DNA of 64,000 nt from Flavobacterium sp. SH_e (GCF_025717045.1 NZ_JAOVZN010000006.1:212269-276268); one strand, 5' to 3'; numbered from the stretch's first letter, positions 51,437-61,620 are shown. Translations and numbers: made by a program. Notes: generated from the letters alone by a model not told the origin.

Positions 51437-52366
51437 ATGATAACAAGTGTTTTTAAAAAATCTACGCCATTAAATTATTCGTTGGTTGTAATTTTGATAC
51501 TGGTTTTCTTTTTTATGTTCCAAATTAAAGACCCAACTTGGGTTAGTTCTTATTTTTTGGCGTTCCAAAAAGTGAGCTTATTATGCTTTATTTTGGCTTC
51601 TTTTTTTATGATTAATTTTATTGTAAAAAAGAACGGACTCAGTAAAGACAATGGTTATGCGATACTTTTCTACTTATTATTTGTTTTATTTTTCCCAACG
51701 ATATTTAACAACACAAATGTTATTTATGCCAATTTCTTTATATTATTGGCTCTTCGAAGATTAATTTCGCTGCAATCTCTTAAATCGTCAAAAGAAAAAA
51801 TATTTGACGCTTCATTTTGGATTTTTGTAGCTTCTTTATTTCAATTTTGGAGTGTACTTTTCTTAATATTGGTTTTTATATCCATTATTTTTCACGTTTC
51901 GAGAGATTATAGAAACTGGGTTTTGCCATTTATTGCACTTTTAGCAGTGACAATTTTGTTTTATATGACATCTCTAATTTTAAAAATTGATGCCATAGCT
52001 TTTTTTCAGGAAAGAGCCGTAATCGATTTTAAAATAGATTACTTTAAGAACAATTACGAAAACGCAGCGCTTTCAATATACACTGCTGTAGCTTTGTTTT
52101 TTGTAACTTCAATGTTAATGACATTATCAAACAGACCACAAATAGTACACTCTTCATACAAGAAAATTGTGGCCTGCTTTTTTATTGCAGCTTTTGTTTA
52201 CATCGTTTCGCCAGATAAAAGCAACGATTTGTTATTGTTCAGCATTGCGCCTTTAACAGTTATGGCAACAAGCCATGTTGAATATATGCAGCAAAAACTA
52301 AACAACGAAATTGTTTACTATACCTTGATAGTGTGTAGTTTAATTCTGTTTTTCTCTCAATTATAA
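51437..52366 (+). CDS. DUF6427-like polytopic membrane protein
   Basis: 309 residues with about nine membrane helices and short polar loops. Start MITSVFKKSTPLNYSLVVILILVFFFMFQ; the region NNTNVIYANFFILLALRRLISLQSLKSSKEKIFDASFWI is characteristic of the DUF6427 family as I remember it. Unknown function; consistently next to upp, DUF4254 and a GT9 gene in flavobacteria, so a role in envelope glycan assembly is a reasonable guess. The last 6 bp overlap the end of convergent upp. Confidence 0.75.
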   Translation: MITSVFKKSTPLNYSLVVILILVFFFMFQIKDPTWVSSYFLAFQKVSLLCFILASFFMINFIVKKNGLSKDNGYAILFYLLFVLFFPTIFNNTNVIYANFFILLALRRLISLQSLKSSKEKIFDASFWIFVASLFQFWSVLFLILVFISIIFHVSRDYRNWVLPFIALLAVTILFYMTSLILKIDAIAFFQERAVIDFKIDYFKNNYENAALSIYTAVALFFVTSMLMTLSNRPQIVHSSYKKIVACFFIAAFVYIVSPDKSNDLLLFSIAPLTVMATSHVEYMQQKLNNEIVYYTLIVCSLILFFSQL

Positions 52367-53014
52367 TTTACTTCCATAAGCAAGATCCCCTGCGTCACCA
52401 AGTCCTGGAACAATGTAGTTTTTCTCATTTAGTTTTTCATCCAAAGACGCAACCCATAAGTGGCAGTTTTCAGGAAGATTTTTTTCTAGATGAGCAATTC
52501 CTTCTGGAGCAGCAATAACTACAACAATATGAAATTCTGTTGGAGAAGCATTTTCAATTAATCTTTTATGAACAGCTACAATAGATTGTCCAGTAGCAAG
52601 CATTGGATCAAGAAGTAGAACGGTTTTATTGTTTAAATTTGAAATTGCCTGATATTCAACTAAGATTTCAAACTCATCATCATTATTTGGATGATGCCTG
52701 CAGGCAGAAACAAAGCTGTTTTCTGCATGATCAAAATAATTTAAAAATCCGTTATGAAGTGGCAATCCAGCTCTTAGAATTGGACATAAAACCAAATCGG
52801 TTTCAATTTCTGTTGTTTTTTTGATTCCAAGCGGTGTTTGGATTTCAACTTCTTTATAAGGTAAAATTTTACTTAATTCATAAGCCATAATTTCGCCAAT
52901 GCGTTCAATATTTCTACGAAAACGCATACTGTCGTTTTGAACATTTACATTTCGGATTTGACCCAAAAAATGATTTAATACACTGTTGTTCTCAGATATA
53001 TAGTGGATTTTCAT
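52361..53014 (-). CDS. upp: uracil phosphoribosyltransferase
   Basis: Pyrimidine salvage enzyme that turns uracil + PRPP into UMP. 217 residues. The PRPP-binding loop TVLLLDPMLATGQSIVAVHKRL is at about 130-151. Family signature LCPILRAGLPLHNGFLNYF (about 76-94) and the C-terminal YIVPGLGDAGDLAYG uracil-binding region are intact. Complete, monocistronic, convergent with the DUF6427 gene (6-bp overlap). Confidence 0.95.
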   Translation of the reverse strand: MKIHYISENNSVLNHFLGQIRNVNVQNDSMRFRRNIERIGEIMAYELSKILPYKEVEIQTPLGIKKTTEIETDLVLCPILRAGLPLHNGFLNYFDHAENSFVSACRHHPNNDDEFEILVEYQAISNLNNKTVLLLDPMLATGQSIVAVHKRLIENASPTEFHIVVVIAAPEGIAHLEKNLPENCHLWVASLDEKLNEKNYIVPGLGDAGDLAYGSKL

Positions 53015-53125
53015 AAGACTTTTTTAGAAGATCAATTGTATTTATAAGAATAATTGAAAAATTAATGTTTTTTTTCAAACTATAAAAGTATAAAAAGTAT
53101 CTTTGTTTCATAAAAAATAAAAAAC

Positions 53126-53731
53126 ATGTTTTCAAAATTAGCTTATTCTGTTTTCGAGCAGAGCATCAAAGATTATCATCAGTTTGATAATGTAGATCAG
53201 CCGATTAATAATCCTTATCCAAAAGATAAGTTCGAGCATTTGTTATATCTAAAAAATTGGATTGACACCGTTCAATGGCATTTTGAAGATATTATTCGTG
53301 ATCCGCAGATTGATCCAGTAGCGGCATTGACTTTAAAAAGAAGAATTGACGCATCAAATCAGGAACGTACTGATATGGTGGAATATATTGATAGTTACTT
53401 TTTACAAAAATACAGTAGTGTAAAAGTAAAAGATGGAGCAAAAATTAATTCTGAAAGTCCAGCTTGGGCTTTTGATAGATTGTCAATTTTGGCTTTAAAA
53501 ATTTATCACATGCATGAAGAAGCTACTCGTGTAGAGGCTTCTCAAGAGCACAGAGATAAATGTCAGGAAAAACTAAATATACTTTTAGAACAAAGAACAG
53601 ATTTATCTACAGCAATTGAAGAATTATTGACAGATATTGAAAACGGTGATAAATTCATGAAAGTGTACAAACAAATGAAAATGTACAACGACGACGAATT
53701 GAATCCTGTTTTATACCAAAATAAAAAATAA
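53126..53731 (+). CDS. DUF4254 protein
   Basis: 201 residues, soluble and helical. Start MFSKLAYSVFEQSIKDYHQFDNVDQPINNPYPKD, then LLYLKNWIDTVQWHFEDIIRDPQIDPVAALTLKRRIDASNQERTDMVEYIDSYF, features of the DUF4254 family. Function unknown, but it precedes a GT9 transferase by only 5 bp, a conserved pairing in Bacteroidota that points to lipopolysaccharide core synthesis. TATCTTTG at 53098-53105 is a good -7 box. Confidence 0.85.
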   Translation: MFSKLAYSVFEQSIKDYHQFDNVDQPINNPYPKDKFEHLLYLKNWIDTVQWHFEDIIRDPQIDPVAALTLKRRIDASNQERTDMVEYIDSYFLQKYSSVKVKDGAKINSESPAWAFDRLSILALKIYHMHEEATRVEASQEHRDKCQEKLNILLEQRTDLSTAIEELLTDIENGDKFMKVYKQMKMYNDDELNPVLYQNKK

Positions 53732-53736
53732 ATAAT

Positions 53737-54786
53737 TTGGCAGACTTGTCTAGCAAAATTAAGCATATAGCCGTCATGAGACTATCCGCTATGGGAGATG
53801 TCGCCATGACGGTTCCTGTTTTACGAGCTTTTGTAAAACAATATCCAACGGTAAAACTGACCGTTATTTCTCGTCCATTTTTTAAACCTTTCTTTGAAGG
53901 AATTCCGAATTTAGAATTTTTCCCTTTTGATGAAAAAGAAAGGCACAAAGGATTTCTTGGACTTTTATGTTTATTTCAAGATGTAAAAAAACTAAAAATA
54001 GATGCTTTTGCAGATCTTCATAACGTTTTGAGATCTAAGGTTGTGAGTTTACTTTTCGCTTTAAGCGGAAAAAAAAGAGCAACAGTTGATAAAGGAAGAG
54101 AAGGAAAAAAAGAATTAACCCGTGCTGAAAATAAGATTTTCAAACAACTGCCAACAATGTTTGAAAGACATGCAAAAGTATTTGAAGAACTTGGTTTTCC
54201 TTTAGATCTATCTCATCCTGAATTTCCTAAAAAAGCAATTTTAGGTGCAGAAATTACAGAATTAATAGGAGAGAATTACCAAAAATTAATTGGAATTGCT
54301 CCCTTTGCTCAATACGATTCAAAGGTTTATCCTTTAGATTTAATGAAAGATGTAATTGAAAAATTGGCCGAAAATAAAGATCAAACTGTTTTGCTTTTTG
54401 GTGGCGGAACGAAAGAAATTGATATTTTAAATTCGCTTTCAGAACCTTTTAAAAATGTAATAAATGTTGCTGGAAAAATTAAGTTTCAGCAAGAATTAAA
54501 ATTGATAAGCAATCTAGACGTAATGCTTTCTATGGATTCTGGAAATGCTCATATTGCAGCAATGCTGGGAGTAAAAGTTGTTACGCTTTGGGGCGCGACG
54601 CATCCATACGCTGGATTTTTGCCATTCAATCAAAGTTTAGAAAACACACTAACTTCAGACCGAAATCAATATCCAAAATTACCGACTTCGGTTTACGGAA
54701 ATAAAATTGTTGAAGGTTATGAAGATGCGATGAGGACAATTTTACCACAACAGGTTGTTGACAAAGTTGTAGAGCAGCTTTTATAA
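53737..54786 (+). CDS. glycosyltransferase family 9 (heptosyltransferase-like), TTG start
   Basis: 349 residues. GT-B core with KHIAVMRLSAMGDVAMTVPVLRAFVKQYP at the N-terminus (the RxSxxGD loop), and LLFGGGTKEIDILNSL, SMDSGNAHIAAMLGVKVVTLWGATHPYAGF near 258-295, the GT9 donor-site motif. The TTG at 53737 is the only start that keeps the first beta strand (IKHIAVM); the next ATG removes it. It follows the DUF4254 gene by 5 bp. Expected to add a heptose or similar sugar to the LPS inner core; the substrate is not proven. Confidence 0.9.
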   Translation: MADLSSKIKHIAVMRLSAMGDVAMTVPVLRAFVKQYPTVKLTVISRPFFKPFFEGIPNLEFFPFDEKERHKGFLGLLCLFQDVKKLKIDAFADLHNVLRSKVVSLLFALSGKKRATVDKGREGKKELTRAENKIFKQLPTMFERHAKVFEELGFPLDLSHPEFPKKAILGAEITELIGENYQKLIGIAPFAQYDSKVYPLDLMKDVIEKLAENKDQTVLLFGGGTKEIDILNSLSEPFKNVINVAGKIKFQQELKLISNLDVMLSMDSGNAHIAAMLGVKVVTLWGATHPYAGFLPFNQSLENTLTSDRNQYPKLPTSVYGNKIVEGYEDAMRTILPQQVVDKVVEQLL

Positions 54787-54822
54787 AAAAAAACTTCTCC
54801 ATAAAGAGAAGTTTTTTTTTAA
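54785..54822. terminator. bidirectional terminator
   Basis: Stem AAAAACTTCTC / GAGAAGTTTTTTTTT, loop CATAAA, A and T tracts on both sides, between the GT9 gene (+) and the convergent gene ending at 54825 (-). Confidence 0.88.
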
Positions 54823-54824
54823 TC

Positions 54825-55259
54825 TTAAGCAATATTTTTGTTTAGATCATATCTTTCATTAGAATCGAGAAAAGAATATCCGATAGTTTTTTTTCTTTTT
54901 TTGTTTACTATAATGCTGACAAAGTTGTTTTTGTCTTCCGTTGACAATAAAATGTGTTCGAATTTATCAGATGAATCTCTGTAAATTTTATAAATTAAGT
55001 CATGATCTTTAATTTTTTTAGATAAAACCTTAGCCGATTTAAGTTTGCTTACATAAGGCCAGATATTAAAAATATTCGAATCGGTCTTTTTAACTTCTAC
55101 CATTTTCTCGGTCAACGTTGAATTGTATTTTTCCCTTTCAAGCATCTTTGGACCTTTTTTGTTTTTCATTTTTATAATAACTGCCAGAACGCATAGCGAA
55201 GCAGTTACAACCAGCATAATAAATAGATATAAATGAAAGTGTTGAACGTGAGCTGTCAT
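54825..55259 (-). CDS. membrane-anchored protein of unknown function
   Basis: 144 residues. Short His-rich N-terminus (MTAHVQHFHLYL), one membrane helix (about 10-30), a Lys-rich juxtamembrane segment, then a beta-containing soluble domain (KIKDHDLIYKIYRDSSDKFEHILLSTEDKNNFVSIIVNKKRKKTIGYSF). No family recognised. Alone on the minus strand. Confidence 0.6.
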   Translation of the reverse strand: MTAHVQHFHLYLFIMLVVTASLCVLAVIIKMKNKKGPKMLEREKYNSTLTEKMVEVKKTDSNIFNIWPYVSKLKSAKVLSKKIKDHDLIYKIYRDSSDKFEHILLSTEDKNNFVSIIVNKKRKKTIGYSFLDSNERYDLNKNIA

Positions 55260-55448
55260 GATATTTAATGTTTAAATGTTTGACAAATTTGATTTAGCTC
55301 TACAAATTCTCAAAAGGCGAGATTGAGATTGCCATAATTATACCTCTAATTTAATGAAAATTTGGCAATATTTTAATAAAATTTTGCTTTTATTTCAATT
55401 AGAGCCAAATCTTCATATTCTGATAAGAATTGTGAATATAGAAATAAA

Positions 55449-55506
55449 AAAAATCCAAATTCCGGTTTAGTTTGGAATTTGGATTTTTATCCCGAAGCTT
55501 CGGGAT
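55449..55506. terminator. two adjacent hairpins after the FNR-type reductase gene
   Basis: The hairpin AAAATCCAAATTCC / GGAATTTGGATTTTT (55449-55487) is immediately followed by the perfect 18-bp palindrome ATCCCGAAGCTTCGGGAT (55489-55506). The reductase stop codon is at 55522, so on the minus strand the palindrome comes first. The rest of 55260-55448 is plain AT-rich sequence. Confidence 0.75.
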
Positions 55507-55521
55507 TGGAATTTTCAAATA

Positions 55522-56574
55522 TTATACGTCGTCGTAATCAACATAAATAGTTTCTGAAGTTGGATGCGCTTGACAAGTTAAAATCAAACCTTCGGCAATT
55601 TCGCTGTCTGTTAAAATAGAATTTTTCGTCATTTCTGCACTTCCTTTTGTCACACGTCCTAAACAGCTGCTACAGATTCCTCCTTGGCAAGAATATGGCG
55701 CGTCAACACCTTGTTTTAGAGCAGCATCAAGAATCGTTTGTTTTTTAGACATTTCAAAAGTAGTCTCTTCATCATCTACCAAAACAGTAATTTTTGTGTG
55801 TCCTTCTTGAGAACCTTCGATGGCGTGCTCTTCAGAAGAAGACGTAAATAACTCAAATTTAATAGCAGACTCTTTTACATTTTTCTCTTTTAAAACATTT
55901 GAAACAGTATTGATCATGTCTTCTGGTCCGCACAAGAAAAATTTATCAAACTGAAGTTCTTTGTGTTTGTTGTTTAAAACAAAATTCACAGAAGATTTTT
56001 CAATTCTTCCAAATAAAGCATTTTCAGCTTTTGCTTGACTGTAAACGTAGTGCACAAAAAATCTGCCTACATATTGTAACTGTAAATCGTGAAGTTCTTG
56101 ATGAAAGATTGTTTCTTCAGGAGTTTTATTTCCGTAAACTAATACAAATGAACTTTTTGGCTCATTTTTTAAAACCGATTTTATGATTGAAAGAACAGGC
56201 GTAATTCCGCTTCCTGCAACAAAAGCCGCATAGTTTTTTTGTCTTTCAGCATCTGGCTCAAAAGTAAACTTTCCTTCTGGCTGGCCCACTTCAAGAACAT
56301 CACCTGCTTTTAAAGTTGTGTTAGCAAACTGAGAAAAAAGACCATTTTTTACTGCTTTTACAGCAATTCGTAATTCGCCGCTGTCTGGTGCAGAGCAAAT
56401 AGAATAAGCACGTCTAATTTCTTGATTATCAAGTGTTAGTTTTAAATTTATATATTGACCCGCAATAAATTTATAGTCAGGTTTTAGTTCTTCGGGAACA
56501 TTAAAAAGTACAGAAACAGCATTTGCGGTTTCACGTTTAACCTCTTTAATTATTAGTTTTAAGAATGAAGGCAT
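55522..56574 (-). CDS. FNR-type reductase with C-terminal 2Fe-2S ferredoxin domain
   Basis: 350 residues from ATG 56574 (MPSFLKLIIKEVKRET); the longer frame adds nine residues of promoter-like sequence, and TACTTTTG (56597-56590, minus strand) would then be inside the gene. FAD-binding RRAYSICSAP (about 48-57), NAD(P) domain with FVAGSGITPVLSIIKS (about 118-133), then a plant-type ferredoxin domain with YSCQGGICSSCLGRV (C-x4-C-x2-C) and the fourth Cys in LTCQAHPTS. This matches PaaE/Hcr-type electron-transfer reductases that feed oxygenases or desaturases; the partner is not encoded nearby. Confidence 0.88.
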   Translation of the reverse strand: MPSFLKLIIKEVKRETANAVSVLFNVPEELKPDYKFIAGQYINLKLTLDNQEIRRAYSICSAPDSGELRIAVKAVKNGLFSQFANTTLKAGDVLEVGQPEGKFTFEPDAERQKNYAAFVAGSGITPVLSIIKSVLKNEPKSSFVLVYGNKTPEETIFHQELHDLQLQYVGRFFVHYVYSQAKAENALFGRIEKSSVNFVLNNKHKELQFDKFFLCGPEDMINTVSNVLKEKNVKESAIKFELFTSSSEEHAIEGSQEGHTKITVLVDDEETTFEMSKKQTILDAALKQGVDAPYSCQGGICSSCLGRVTKGSAEMTKNSILTDSEIAEGLILTCQAHPTSETIYVDYDDV

Positions 56575-56702
56575 GATAGAATTTTTATGCAAAAGTAGCA
56601 AACCACTCTTAAAAGATTGCCACTAAATTATTTTTTTTAACTTTTTTTGTAACGTTTTCCTACATTTGATCTCTTACTACAAAAATACTAAAACCAAAAA
56701 CA

Positions 56703-58163
56703 ATGATTAAGAAGTTTCTTTACCTCGAATGGAAGGCTTTCAGTAGATCGGCATCTTTCGGTAAAAACCTGGCAATGAAAATTTTAATAGGTTTTTTAAT
56801 GATCTACTTTTCCCTAATTTTTATTGGTATGGGAGTTGGAGCATTTTATGTCCTTAAGGAGATGAAATTGGAGCCATTAGTAACAGTCAATAAATTTCTG
56901 ATTTATTATTTCCTTTTAGATTTAATAATTCGATTGTTGCTACAATCAATTCCTGTTTTAAATATTAAGCCATTATTGGTTCTTCCTTTTAAGAAGCCAA
57001 CAATTGTGCATTTTTCTTTAGGTAAAACGGCTTTGTCCTTTTTTAATTGGGTACATGCTTTATTTTTTATTCCATTTTCGGTTGTGTTAATTTTAAATGG
57101 TTACGATGTTGTCGAAATTGTTTTCTGGCATTTAGGAATAATGGCAATGATATACATCAATAATTTCCTGAATATTATCTTGAGTAATATTGACAAATTG
57201 TTTGCTGTATTTGTGGTATTGATTGTAGTTTTTGGAGGCGCGCAATATTATAAGTTATTTGATATCACGACGTTTACAACTCCATTTTTTCAGAACTTCT
57301 ACGATATTGATGGAGTATTTTTAATTCCGATTTTAGTATTAATTGGACTTTATGTTTTTACTTTTAAGTACTTTGAAAAGAATTTATACTTAGACGCAGG
57401 TCTTTCGGTAAAACACGATGTTGCATCAACAGAAAATCTAACTTGGCTGAACCAATTTGGAACTTTGGGAACATTCCTTAAAAACGATATCAAACTCATC
57501 AAAAGAAATAAAAGGTCAAAAACAACTATTGTAATGAGTGTGATCTTCTTATTTTATGGATTGATTTTTTTCGCTAATCCGCATCAACCTCCGGCAATGC
57601 ACATTTTTGCTGGAATATTTGTATCGGGCGGATTTCTTTTTGTTTTTGGACAATTTGTACCAAGCTGGGATAGTTCGTATTATCAATTAATGATGACACA
57701 GAATATTCCGTATCGAGGTTATATTACTGCGAAATGGTGGCTTATCGTTATTGTTACTTTCATTTCTACCATTTTGGCATCATTTTATCTTTTTTATGGA
57801 TGGGAAGTTTATTTAACTATTGTAGTTGGAGCGATTTATAATATTGGAGTCAATTCTCATTTAGTACTTTTAGGTGGAGCTTTTACCAAAACGCCAATTG
57901 ATTTGAGTAACGCCGGCGGAGCTTTTGGAGATAAAAAAGCTTTTAACGTTAATTCAATGCTTTTGTCTTTACCAAAAATATTTCTGCCTTTATTATTGTA
58001 TTGGCTTGGATTACATTTTGCAGATAAAACCGTGGCGTTAAGCTTAGTAGCTGGAGCTGGAATTTTAGGTTTTATCTTCAAAGAAAAAGTATTTTCTCTT
58101 ATCGAAAAAAGATACAAAATTGAGAAATACAGTACGATTAGCGCATACAAACAAAAGAATTAA
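56703..58163 (+). CDS. DUF5687-like ABC exporter membrane protein
   Basis: 486 residues with 10-12 membrane segments. Start MIKKFLYLEWKAFSRSASFGKNLAMKILIGFLMIYFSLIF, then NIKPLLVLPFKKPTIVHFSLGKTALSFFNWVHALFFIPF, FLKNDIKLIKRNKRSKTTIVMSV and FVPSWDSSYYQLMMTQNIPYRGYITAKWWLI. Arrangement and motifs fit DUF5687 permease-like proteins of Bacteroidota. With the ATPase that starts 61 bp later it forms a two-component exporter (ABC-2 type); substrate unknown. TACATTTG at 56661-56668 is the probable -7 box. Confidence 0.82.
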   Translation: MIKKFLYLEWKAFSRSASFGKNLAMKILIGFLMIYFSLIFIGMGVGAFYVLKEMKLEPLVTVNKFLIYYFLLDLIIRLLLQSIPVLNIKPLLVLPFKKPTIVHFSLGKTALSFFNWVHALFFIPFSVVLILNGYDVVEIVFWHLGIMAMIYINNFLNIILSNIDKLFAVFVVLIVVFGGAQYYKLFDITTFTTPFFQNFYDIDGVFLIPILVLIGLYVFTFKYFEKNLYLDAGLSVKHDVASTENLTWLNQFGTLGTFLKNDIKLIKRNKRSKTTIVMSVIFLFYGLIFFANPHQPPAMHIFAGIFVSGGFLFVFGQFVPSWDSSYYQLMMTQNIPYRGYITAKWWLIVIVTFISTILASFYLFYGWEVYLTIVVGAIYNIGVNSHLVLLGGAFTKTPIDLSNAGGAFGDKKAFNVNSMLLSLPKIFLPLLLYWLGLHFADKTVALSLVAGAGILGFIFKEKVFSLIEKRYKIEKYSTISAYKQKN

Positions 58164-58224
58164 TTAGAAAACGAGTCAATTAGATAATTAATCTAAAATC
58201 AACAATCTAAAATTTACAATTACC

Positions 58225-58920
58225 ATGATACAAGTAAGTCAACTTTCAAAAACATATAACGGAACAACAGTTTTAAATATCAGTAATCTTGAAATTCCAA
58301 AAGGGCAAAGTTTCGGATTAGTTGGAAATAACGGAGCAGGAAAAACAACTTTTTTCAGTTTGCTTTTAGACCTTATTCAACCTTCAACAGGATATATAAA
58401 AAGTCATGATATTCAGGTAAATACAAGTGAAAACTGGAAATCTTTTACGGGATCTTTTTTAGATGAAAACTTCCTTATCGGATATTTAACTCCTGAAGAA
58501 TATTTTTATTTTATTGGTGATTTGCGTAATCAGAATAAAGCAGATATCGATGCGTTATTGGCAAAATATGAGGAGTTTTTTAACGGAGAAATTTTAAAGA
58601 ACAAAAAATACCTTCGCGATCTATCAAAAGGAAACCAGAAAAAAGTGGGAATCATAGCAACACTTATTGGAAATCCTGAAGTTGTAATTTTAGACGAACC
58701 TTTTGCAAATCTAGATCCAACGACGGTTAGCAGATTGAAAAAAATCATTAAAGAATTGGCAGATGATCCAAATGTAACGGTTTTAGTTTCAAGTCACGAT
58801 TTGCAACATACAGTAGAGGTTTGTGACCGAATAGTTGCTCTTAATAAAGGTGAGGTTGTAAAAGATATTCAAACTTCAAAAGAAACCTTACAAGAACTAG
58901 AATTGTTTTTTGCAGTATAA
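58225..58920 (+). CDS. ABC transporter ATP-binding protein
   Basis: 231 residues. Walker A GNNGAGKTT (34-42), signature LSKGNQKK (133-140, a SKGNQ variant typical of ABC-2/drug-exporter ATPases), Walker B VVILDEPFANLDP (152-164) and the switch SSHD near 191-194. Partner of the preceding DUF5687 membrane protein. Confidence 0.94.
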   Translation: MIQVSQLSKTYNGTTVLNISNLEIPKGQSFGLVGNNGAGKTTFFSLLLDLIQPSTGYIKSHDIQVNTSENWKSFTGSFLDENFLIGYLTPEEYFYFIGDLRNQNKADIDALLAKYEEFFNGEILKNKKYLRDLSKGNQKKVGIIATLIGNPEVVILDEPFANLDPTTVSRLKKIIKELADDPNVTVLVSSHDLQHTVEVCDRIVALNKGEVVKDIQTSKETLQELELFFAV

Positions 58921-59007
58921 ATTTCAATATTTAAAAAAGAAGCGTATTTTTACAAGTCAATATACTAAATACAATTTTTAGTAGTTATCTGATTTAAACT
59001 CTTTCTA

Positions 59008-61620
59008 TTGAAAAAGAATACTCTTAAATATAGTTTTATTCTCATTTTTTTATTCTTTTTGATAGCTTGTTCTACCAAAAAAAATACTTTTTTGTCTAGA
59101 ACTTCTCACTCTGTTGGTACTAAATATAATATTTTGTACAATGGAGGGATTAGTTTAGATAAAGGTTTGCTTTCTATTCAGGCTAATAATGAAGATAATT
59201 TTTGGAAATTACTGCCAATAGAAAAAATGCAGTTTGACGAAAATTTTTCTGAAGGAGAGAAGGCTAAAAACCCTGATTTTGAAAGAGCAGAAACGAAAGC
59301 TACCAAAGCGATTCAGAAGCACTCAATGAATATTGGGGGTAGAGAGAAAAATACACAGATAGATGAAGCTTACTTAATGTTGGGAAAAGCGAGATATTAT
59401 GATCAGCGTTTTATTCCAGCAATTGAGGCGTTCAATTATATTTTATACAAATATCCTGAAAGCAATAATATTTATATTGCAAAAATCTGGCGCGAAAAAA
59501 CCAATATGCGCTTAGGTAATGATGCCATCGCATTAAAAAACATCAAACTTTTACTTAGAAATACAGATTTAGACAAACAAACTTACGCCGATGCAAATGC
59601 TCTTCTTGCAGAAGCTTTTCTGAATTTGGAACAAAAAGACAGTGCTGTTTCTAGACTTAGAATTGCAGAGCAGTTTACTAGAAAAAACGAAGAGCGAGCA
59701 AGATACCGTTTTATTCTTGGACAAATGTATCAGGCTGAAGAAAAACGAGATAGCGCAATTTATTTTTATGATGCTGTAATTGATTTAAACAGAAAAGCAG
59801 ATCGTAAATACATGATGCACGCTTACGCGAAAAAAGCGCAAATGTTTGATTATGGAAAAGATAACGATACCATCTTTTTAAAAACATTCAATAAGCTGGT
59901 TACAGATCGTGAAAACCGTCCTTATTATGATTTTCTTTTTTATGAAATGGGAGTTTACTATGATAAAAAGAAAGATCAAGAAAATGCTTTAGTATTTTAC
60001 AATAAATCTTTAGGAAGAAAATCCAAAGATCCTTATTTAATGGCATCGGCATACCGCAACATTGGAAACATGTATTTTAAAAATACTGACTATACAATGG
60101 CTGCGAAGTATTATGATAGTACTTTGACGAAATTAGACCCAAAAACTAGAGAGTATGCTTTTATAGAAAAAAATAGAAAAAATCTAGATAACGTAATTAA
60201 GTACGAAGCAGTTGCAAAACGTAATGATAGTATTATTACGGTTTACAATATGCCGCCGACTGAAAAGAAATCTTTCTTCGAAAATTATATTGCGGAGCTT
60301 AAAAAGAAAGACGAAGAAAAAAGACTGTTTGAGGAAAAAGAAAAAGAACGATTAGCAAACATCGATCGAAATTCGCAAGCACAAGGACCTGTAAATGGAG
60401 CTGTCAATCCACAATCTTTGGGTAAACCAGCAGAATCTGATGGAATCGGAATGCCTCCAGGAAGTAATAATGACAATGCAAGTACTTTTTATTTCTACAA
60501 TCCAACAACGGTTGCCTACGGAAAACTGCAGTTTAAAAAAATGTGGGGTAGTAGATCTCTTGGTGGAAATTGGAGATTAGGAGGAACAAAATCTGCCAGT
60601 GATGCAATCAATGATAGCATAAACACAAAAGAAGTTGCTAATGTATTGAAAGATACCATTGTACCAGAAAAATATACTGTAGCATATTATGTTAAACAGC
60701 TTCCAACTTCAGAAGTTGCGATGGATAGTATTGGTAAAGAACGCAACTTTGCATATTATCAGTTAGGACTTATATATAAGGAGAAGTTTAAAGAATATAA
60801 TTTAGCAAGTGATAAGCTAGAACAATTGCTACACAATAACCCTGAAGAAAAACTGGTATTGCCATCAATGTATAATTTGTATAAAATTTATCAAATTACA
60901 AATCCAGAAAAAGCGGAAGCAATAAAAAACGAAATTTCGACAAAATATCCAACTTCGCGATATGCTCAGATTTTAAATAATAAATCAGACGATCCAAATT
61001 CTAATCCCGATGTAGAATATAAAAAGTGGTTTAAACTCTTTGAAGAAGAACACTTTGATGAAGTCTTAGCCAATATTGATAATTTAATTAACCAATATTC
61101 TGGTGAAGATATTGTTTCTAAATATGAATTATTAAAAGCCAATACTTTAGGAAAAGTAAATGGTTTGGAGGCTTATAAAAAAGGTCTTGAAAATGTAGCA
61201 GACAATTACCCGAATAGTGAAGAAGGCAAAAACGCTAGAGAAATTCTCGAAAAACAAGTTCCGGTTTTAGAGAGACTTAATTTTACAACTGTCGATAACA
61301 AAAATTGGAAAATATTATACCGTGTTGCTAATAACGATGCTAAAACGGTTAAAAGAATTGAAGAAGCAATCAGAGTATTTTTGTTAGTTGAAAATTACGA
61401 AAGATTGACAACATCTTTGGATAAATACAATAAAACGGAAAGTTTTGTAGTTATTCATGGTTTAAAATCTGAAGCTTACGCGAATGATATTGCTGGAGTC
61501 TTCAGAGATGATAAAAAATATAAAATTCCTGATCAGGCAATAATTATATCAGCTGATAATTACAAAATTGTGCAGATTAAAAAGAATTTAGACGCATACT
61601 TGACCCCAAAAACCCCTTAA
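59008..61620 (+). CDS. sprE: SprE/PorW-like TPR lipoprotein of the type IX secretion system
   Basis: 870 residues. Lipoprotein signal ending FFLIAC, Cys21 (start codon TTG at 59008). The mature part begins STKKNTFLSRTSHSVGTKYNILYNGGISLDKGL, the typical PorW/SprE opening, and continues with many TPR-like helices (YLMLGKARYYDQRFIPAIEAFNYILYKYPESNNIY, LLAEAFLNLEQKDSAVSRL, YRNIGNMYFKNTDYTMAAKYYDS). A Lys/Glu-rich linker (about 430-460) is followed by a further TPR block and a C-terminal domain. SprE is needed for T9SS secretion and gliding in F. johnsoniae. As I recall for that species, the gene lies directly upstream of bactofilin and the ATP synthase operon, as here. Confidence 0.88.
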   Translation: MKKNTLKYSFILIFLFFLIACSTKKNTFLSRTSHSVGTKYNILYNGGISLDKGLLSIQANNEDNFWKLLPIEKMQFDENFSEGEKAKNPDFERAETKATKAIQKHSMNIGGREKNTQIDEAYLMLGKARYYDQRFIPAIEAFNYILYKYPESNNIYIAKIWREKTNMRLGNDAIALKNIKLLLRNTDLDKQTYADANALLAEAFLNLEQKDSAVSRLRIAEQFTRKNEERARYRFILGQMYQAEEKRDSAIYFYDAVIDLNRKADRKYMMHAYAKKAQMFDYGKDNDTIFLKTFNKLVTDRENRPYYDFLFYEMGVYYDKKKDQENALVFYNKSLGRKSKDPYLMASAYRNIGNMYFKNTDYTMAAKYYDSTLTKLDPKTREYAFIEKNRKNLDNVIKYEAVAKRNDSIITVYNMPPTEKKSFFENYIAELKKKDEEKRLFEEKEKERLANIDRNSQAQGPVNGAVNPQSLGKPAESDGIGMPPGSNNDNASTFYFYNPTTVAYGKLQFKKMWGSRSLGGNWRLGGTKSASDAINDSINTKEVANVLKDTIVPEKYTVAYYVKQLPTSEVAMDSIGKERNFAYYQLGLIYKEKFKEYNLASDKLEQLLHNNPEEKLVLPSMYNLYKIYQITNPEKAEAIKNEISTKYPTSRYAQILNNKSDDPNSNPDVEYKKWFKLFEEEHFDEVLANIDNLINQYSGEDIVSKYELLKANTLGKVNGLEAYKKGLENVADNYPNSEEGKNAREILEKQVPVLERLNFTTVDNKNWKILYRVANNDAKTVKRIEEAIRVFLLVENYERLTTSLDKYNKTESFVVIHGLKSEAYANDIAGVFRDDKKYKIPDQAIIISADNYKIVQIKKNLDAYLTPKTP